This document shows, one piece after another, positions 5,292 to 7,003 of a stretch of 7,003 bases of DNA. Numbering within the stretch: the stretch's first letter is position 1; every line of letters begins with the position of its first letter. The translations under genes were made by a program, and so were the position numbers. The notes beneath the pieces were generated by a model that saw only the letters and a list, made by a program, of their open reading frames with translations, was not told the DNA's origin and did not search any database. Source of the DNA: Candidatus Saliniplasma halalkaliphilum (GTDB lineage: Archaea; Thermoplasmatota; Thermoplasmata; Halarchaeoplasmatales; Halarchaeoplasmataceae); assembly GCA_019594235.1 (NCBI GenBank), contig JAFDTG010000079.1:1-7003 (forward strand). Reading direction: 5' to 3'.

Positions 5292-5990
5292 ATGTTTAAA
5301 GATACGATCCCAGGTCTCGATAGAGTTTTTCACACCGATGTTAAACCACCACAAGTATCGTTGGTAACAGGTCCACCCGGTTCTATGAAAACAAGTTTCT
5401 GCTACAGTTTGATGACTAGATACGTCGAAAAAACAGGTGATTTTGGATTATATACCACTTTAGAAGAAAGTGTAGACAGTCATCTTAATAATATGGAAAG
5501 TTTAGGTATCGATCTGAGTTTGAATATGCAGATATCTGATATCACTGATTTGAGAGAGATCGATCAGATCGTGGATGATGAAGAAACGGATTACATCGAT
5601 TTCTTAGAAACGATGTTGAGACATTTTAAAAAAGAGAAAGGTGATAAATTCAAAGTTTTCGCAATGGACTCATTAGGAGCACTTTACTCTCTTATGGAAA
5701 ACGAAAAGAACATGCGTAAAAAGATGTTCTATTTCTTTAAATTGTTGAGGGATCTAGATCTTTACAGTTTCGTAGTAATGGAGCGTTCATTAGGCGGAGA
5801 AGCTAATCTATTAGGTAATGAAGGATTTCTTGTAGACGGCGTTATCATGTTAGGTATCGATAGGAACAGAGGAAAACTCACAAGATACCTACAGATCGAA
5901 AAGATGAGGGCCTGTAAACACAGCATGGAAAAACATGCTCTCGATATTGGTAACAACGGTTTGAAGGTATTAGGACCTATCTTTGAATGA
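5292..5990 (+). CDS. KaiC/RAD55/GvpD-like P-loop ATPase, single RecA-fold domain
   Basis: The 232 residues form one RecA/KaiC-type ATPase domain. Motifs in order: IPGLDRVF lead-in (6-13), Walker A GPPGSMKTS (27-35), the paired glutamates in TTLEES (E58, E59) that act in catalysis in KaiC, Walker B KVFAMDS (121-127), and the KaiC-type KMR....HS signature (K204-M-R206, H210-S211) that senses nucleotide across the subunit interface. The Walker A loop is unusual: methionine (M32) replaces the glycine normally just before the lysine. Such proteins often form hexamers and serve as regulatory ATPases (KaiC, archaellum FlaH, GvpD), but the role of this one is unknown. A single domain without kinase-type repeats rules out a true KaiC. 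It is divergent from pyrD and lies 84 bases before the coiled-coil gene on the same strand, which may be its partner. Confidence 0.8.
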   Translation: MFKDTIPGLDRVFHTDVKPPQVSLVTGPPGSMKTSFCYSLMTRYVEKTGDFGLYTTLEESVDSHLNNMESLGIDLSLNMQISDITDLREIDQIVDDEETDYIDFLETMLRHFKKEKGDKFKVFAMDSLGALYSLMENEKNMRKKMFYFFKLLRDLDLYSFVVMERSLGGEANLLGNEGFLVDGVIMLGIDRNRGKLTRYLQIEKMRACKHSMEKHALDIGNNGLKVLGPIFE

Positions 5991-6009
5991 TGTGAGAACC
6001 TTTCGTAAG

Positions 6010-6042
6010 TTATTTAAGATAGAGCTACTATTCGCCTATAAC
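6010..6042 (+). promoter_or_regulatory. Candidate promoter elements for the coiled-coil gene
   Basis: Two TATA-like elements lie in the 84-base gap: TTATTTAAG (6010-6018) and TATAAC (6037-6042). The second is about 36 bases before the TTG start, close to the spacing of the other plus-strand promoters here; the first would start transcripts near 6040. Either suggests that the coiled-coil gene can be transcribed separately from the ATPase gene. Confidence 0.35.
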
Positions 6043-6074
6043 ATTTGAATAAATCAACCCTCGGGGGAATTACA

Positions 6075-7003
6075 TTGCCAGAAGAAGATGAATTCTTATC
6101 AGAAATGGAAGGTTACGTCGGTAAACTAAAACAGCAAAAAGCAGAGCTTGATAAAAGAGCTTCAAAACTGGATGAAAGAGAGGAATCTCTTGATCAAAAA
6201 GAAGAAGAGCTCAAAAAGAGAGAAAACGACTTAAACGTTCGTAAGCAGGAAATCGCTAAAAAGTCAGATGAGCTCAAAGAACTCAAAACTAAGTTTGAAA
6301 ATCAGCAGCAAAAACTGAAAGAAGCGAGAAAAGAACTTGACCAAGAACGTGAGGAAGTAAAATCTGTCAGGAACAGTCTGCTTGAGAAGCTAGAACAGGT
6401 CGATAAGCTAAAAGAAGAAATTTTGGATAAAAAGAAAGACCTCGTTGATAGAGAAGATGCTATGGTCGAGAGAGAGGAAGACCTAGACGAGAGAGAAAAT
6501 GCCATTGTTAAAAAAGAAGAAGAAATCTTGGAAGAAAGGAGAGAAAGCCTGAAAAGCTTATCTGAGTTACAAGCGACATTCAGAGAAAGTCTAGACGAAA
6601 ACAGAGATATGATGAAGAAAGAGAGACAATTACTCGACGAAGATAAAGAACTAGCCAATAAAAGGAATAGGCTCCTAGAAGCTCATAAAAAGATGCTCGA
6701 AAGGGAGAAGGAATTAATCTCCGAAGGTGGAGAGATGCCTACTATCGAAGTACCATCCATGCCAGAGAAATCTGAAGTGGAAACAGGTGAAACTGAAGAA
6801 GTTCCTGATGTAGAAGTTGAAGAAGAAGTCGAAGTTCCGGAAGAAACTGAGGAAGAAATAGTCGAAGAAACTGAGGAAGAAGAAGTTGAAGTTCCAGAAG
6901 AGACTGAGGAAGAAATAGTCGAAGAAACTGAGGAAGAAGAAGTTGAAGTTCCAGAAGAGACTGAGGAAGAAATAGTCGAAGAAACTGAGGAAGAGGAAGT
7001 AGA
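6075..7003 (+). CDS. Long coiled-coil protein with acidic repeat tail (partial, 3' end missing)
   Basis: The frame is open for 309 codons to the right edge. Residues 11 to about 220 form 30 consecutive heptads without a skip: positions 11, 18, 25 and so on are nearly always Leu, Ile, Val, Met or Phe (two Ser), and most other positions are Glu, Lys, Arg, Asp or Gln. There is no proline from residue 3 to 221. From about 218 the protein changes to a Glu/Val/Pro-rich acidic tail with three 19-residue repeats (251-307). No membrane segment or Cys occurs. I place the start at TTG 6075, with the G-rich GGGGGA (6063-6068) as ribosome binding site; an in-frame TTG at 6045 and ATG at 6105 are alternatives, and a stop at 6039 limits the gene upstream. 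The function is not recognised. A rod-like scaffold or binding partner of the neighbouring ATPase is a guess from position. Confidence 0.8.
   Translation, partial: MPEEDEFLSEMEGYVGKLKQQKAELDKRASKLDEREESLDQKEEELKKRENDLNVRKQEIAKKSDELKELKTKFENQQQKLKEARKELDQEREEVKSVRNSLLEKLEQVDKLKEEILDKKKDLVDREDAMVEREEDLDERENAIVKKEEEILEERRESLKSLSELQATFRESLDENRDMMKKERQLLDEDKELANKRNRLLEAHKKMLEREKELISEGGEMPTIEVPSMPEKSEVETGETEEVPDVEVEEEVEVPEETEEEIVEETEEEEVEVPEETEEEIVEETEEEEVEVPEETEEEIVEETEEEEV
6825..6995 (+). repeat. Three tandem 57-bp repeats coding for an acidic 19-residue unit
   Basis: Units at 6825-6881, 6882-6938 and 6939-6995 each encode EVEVPEETEEEIVEETEEE; a fourth begins at 6996 and is cut by the window edge. 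Unit 2 differs from unit 1 at three bases and from unit 3 at one, all synonymous. Each unit also contains an internal half-repeat (EETEEE twice). Near-identity at DNA level points to recent slippage or unequal recombination, and the array keeps the reading frame because 57 is a multiple of three. Confidence 0.95.

Noticed and set aside
5292..5990. True KaiC clock protein or RadA recombinase
   Set aside because: There is only one ATPase domain of 232 residues; KaiC has two and RadA carries an N-terminal helix-hairpin-helix domain that is absent here.
6302..6658. Minus-strand Ser-rich ORF of 118 codons
   Set aside because: It is the complement of the Glu/Lys/Leu-rich coiled-coil gene; the Ser/Phe/Leu composition is a by-product of the opposite frame.
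6825..7003. Tandem repeats as a possible CRISPR array
   Set aside because: The units are contiguous with no unique spacers and stay in frame within a coding region; this is a protein repeat.

Overview
The window looks like an archaeal chromosome segment, most likely from a euryarchaeon related to the Thermoplasmatota. That placement is an inference from gene content, not a database match. The evidence is a type II (archaeal/eukaryotic) methionine aminopeptidase, a stand-alone short YrdC/TsaC-type protein, a single-domain KaiC/GvpD-like ATPase, a DUF2270 membrane protein, archaeal TATA-like boxes instead of -10/-35 promoters, and a recurring GGTG Shine-Dalgarno core. The DNA is AT-rich and favours AGA/AGG arginine and ATA isoleucine codons.

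Layout. (1) 1-805, minus strand: two exported or membrane-anchored proteins in an operon. A 239-residue single-pass protein is followed by a gene of which only the signal peptide lies in the window; the stop codon of the first is part of the second's ribosome binding site. (2) 806-1232: a 427-base non-coding region with two clear hairpins and, at its right end, a strong TATA box. (3) 1233-3530, plus strand: a tight four-gene operon, a Cys-rich DUF6485 protein, a metallo-beta-lactamase-fold hydrolase, a YrdC/Sua5-family threonylcarbamoyl-AMP synthase candidate and methionine aminopeptidase. Two junctions overlap (8 and 17 bases) and one is a 10-base gap. Its theme is translation and protein maturation (tRNA t6A, N-terminal Met removal) plus a hydrolase pair of unknown substrate. 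(4) 3533-5188, minus strand: pyrD (pyrimidine synthesis) followed by the DUF2270 four-helix membrane protein. The latter converges on the methionine aminopeptidase gene with only two bases between stop codons. (5) 5292-7003, plus strand, divergent from pyrD: a KaiC-like ATPase with an altered Walker A loop, then a very long unbroken heptad-repeat coiled-coil protein with an acidic tail built of 57-bp tandem repeats. This last gene runs off the right edge.

Three genes (MetAP, DUF2270, KaiC-like) have an upstream in-frame GTG that is really the GTG of their own GGTG ribosome binding site; their starts are placed downstream here. The most interesting items are the KaiC-like/coiled-coil pair, the symmetrical inverted repeat at 831-872, the translationally coupled DUF6485-hydrolase pair, and the YrdC protein lacking the usual motif arginine.
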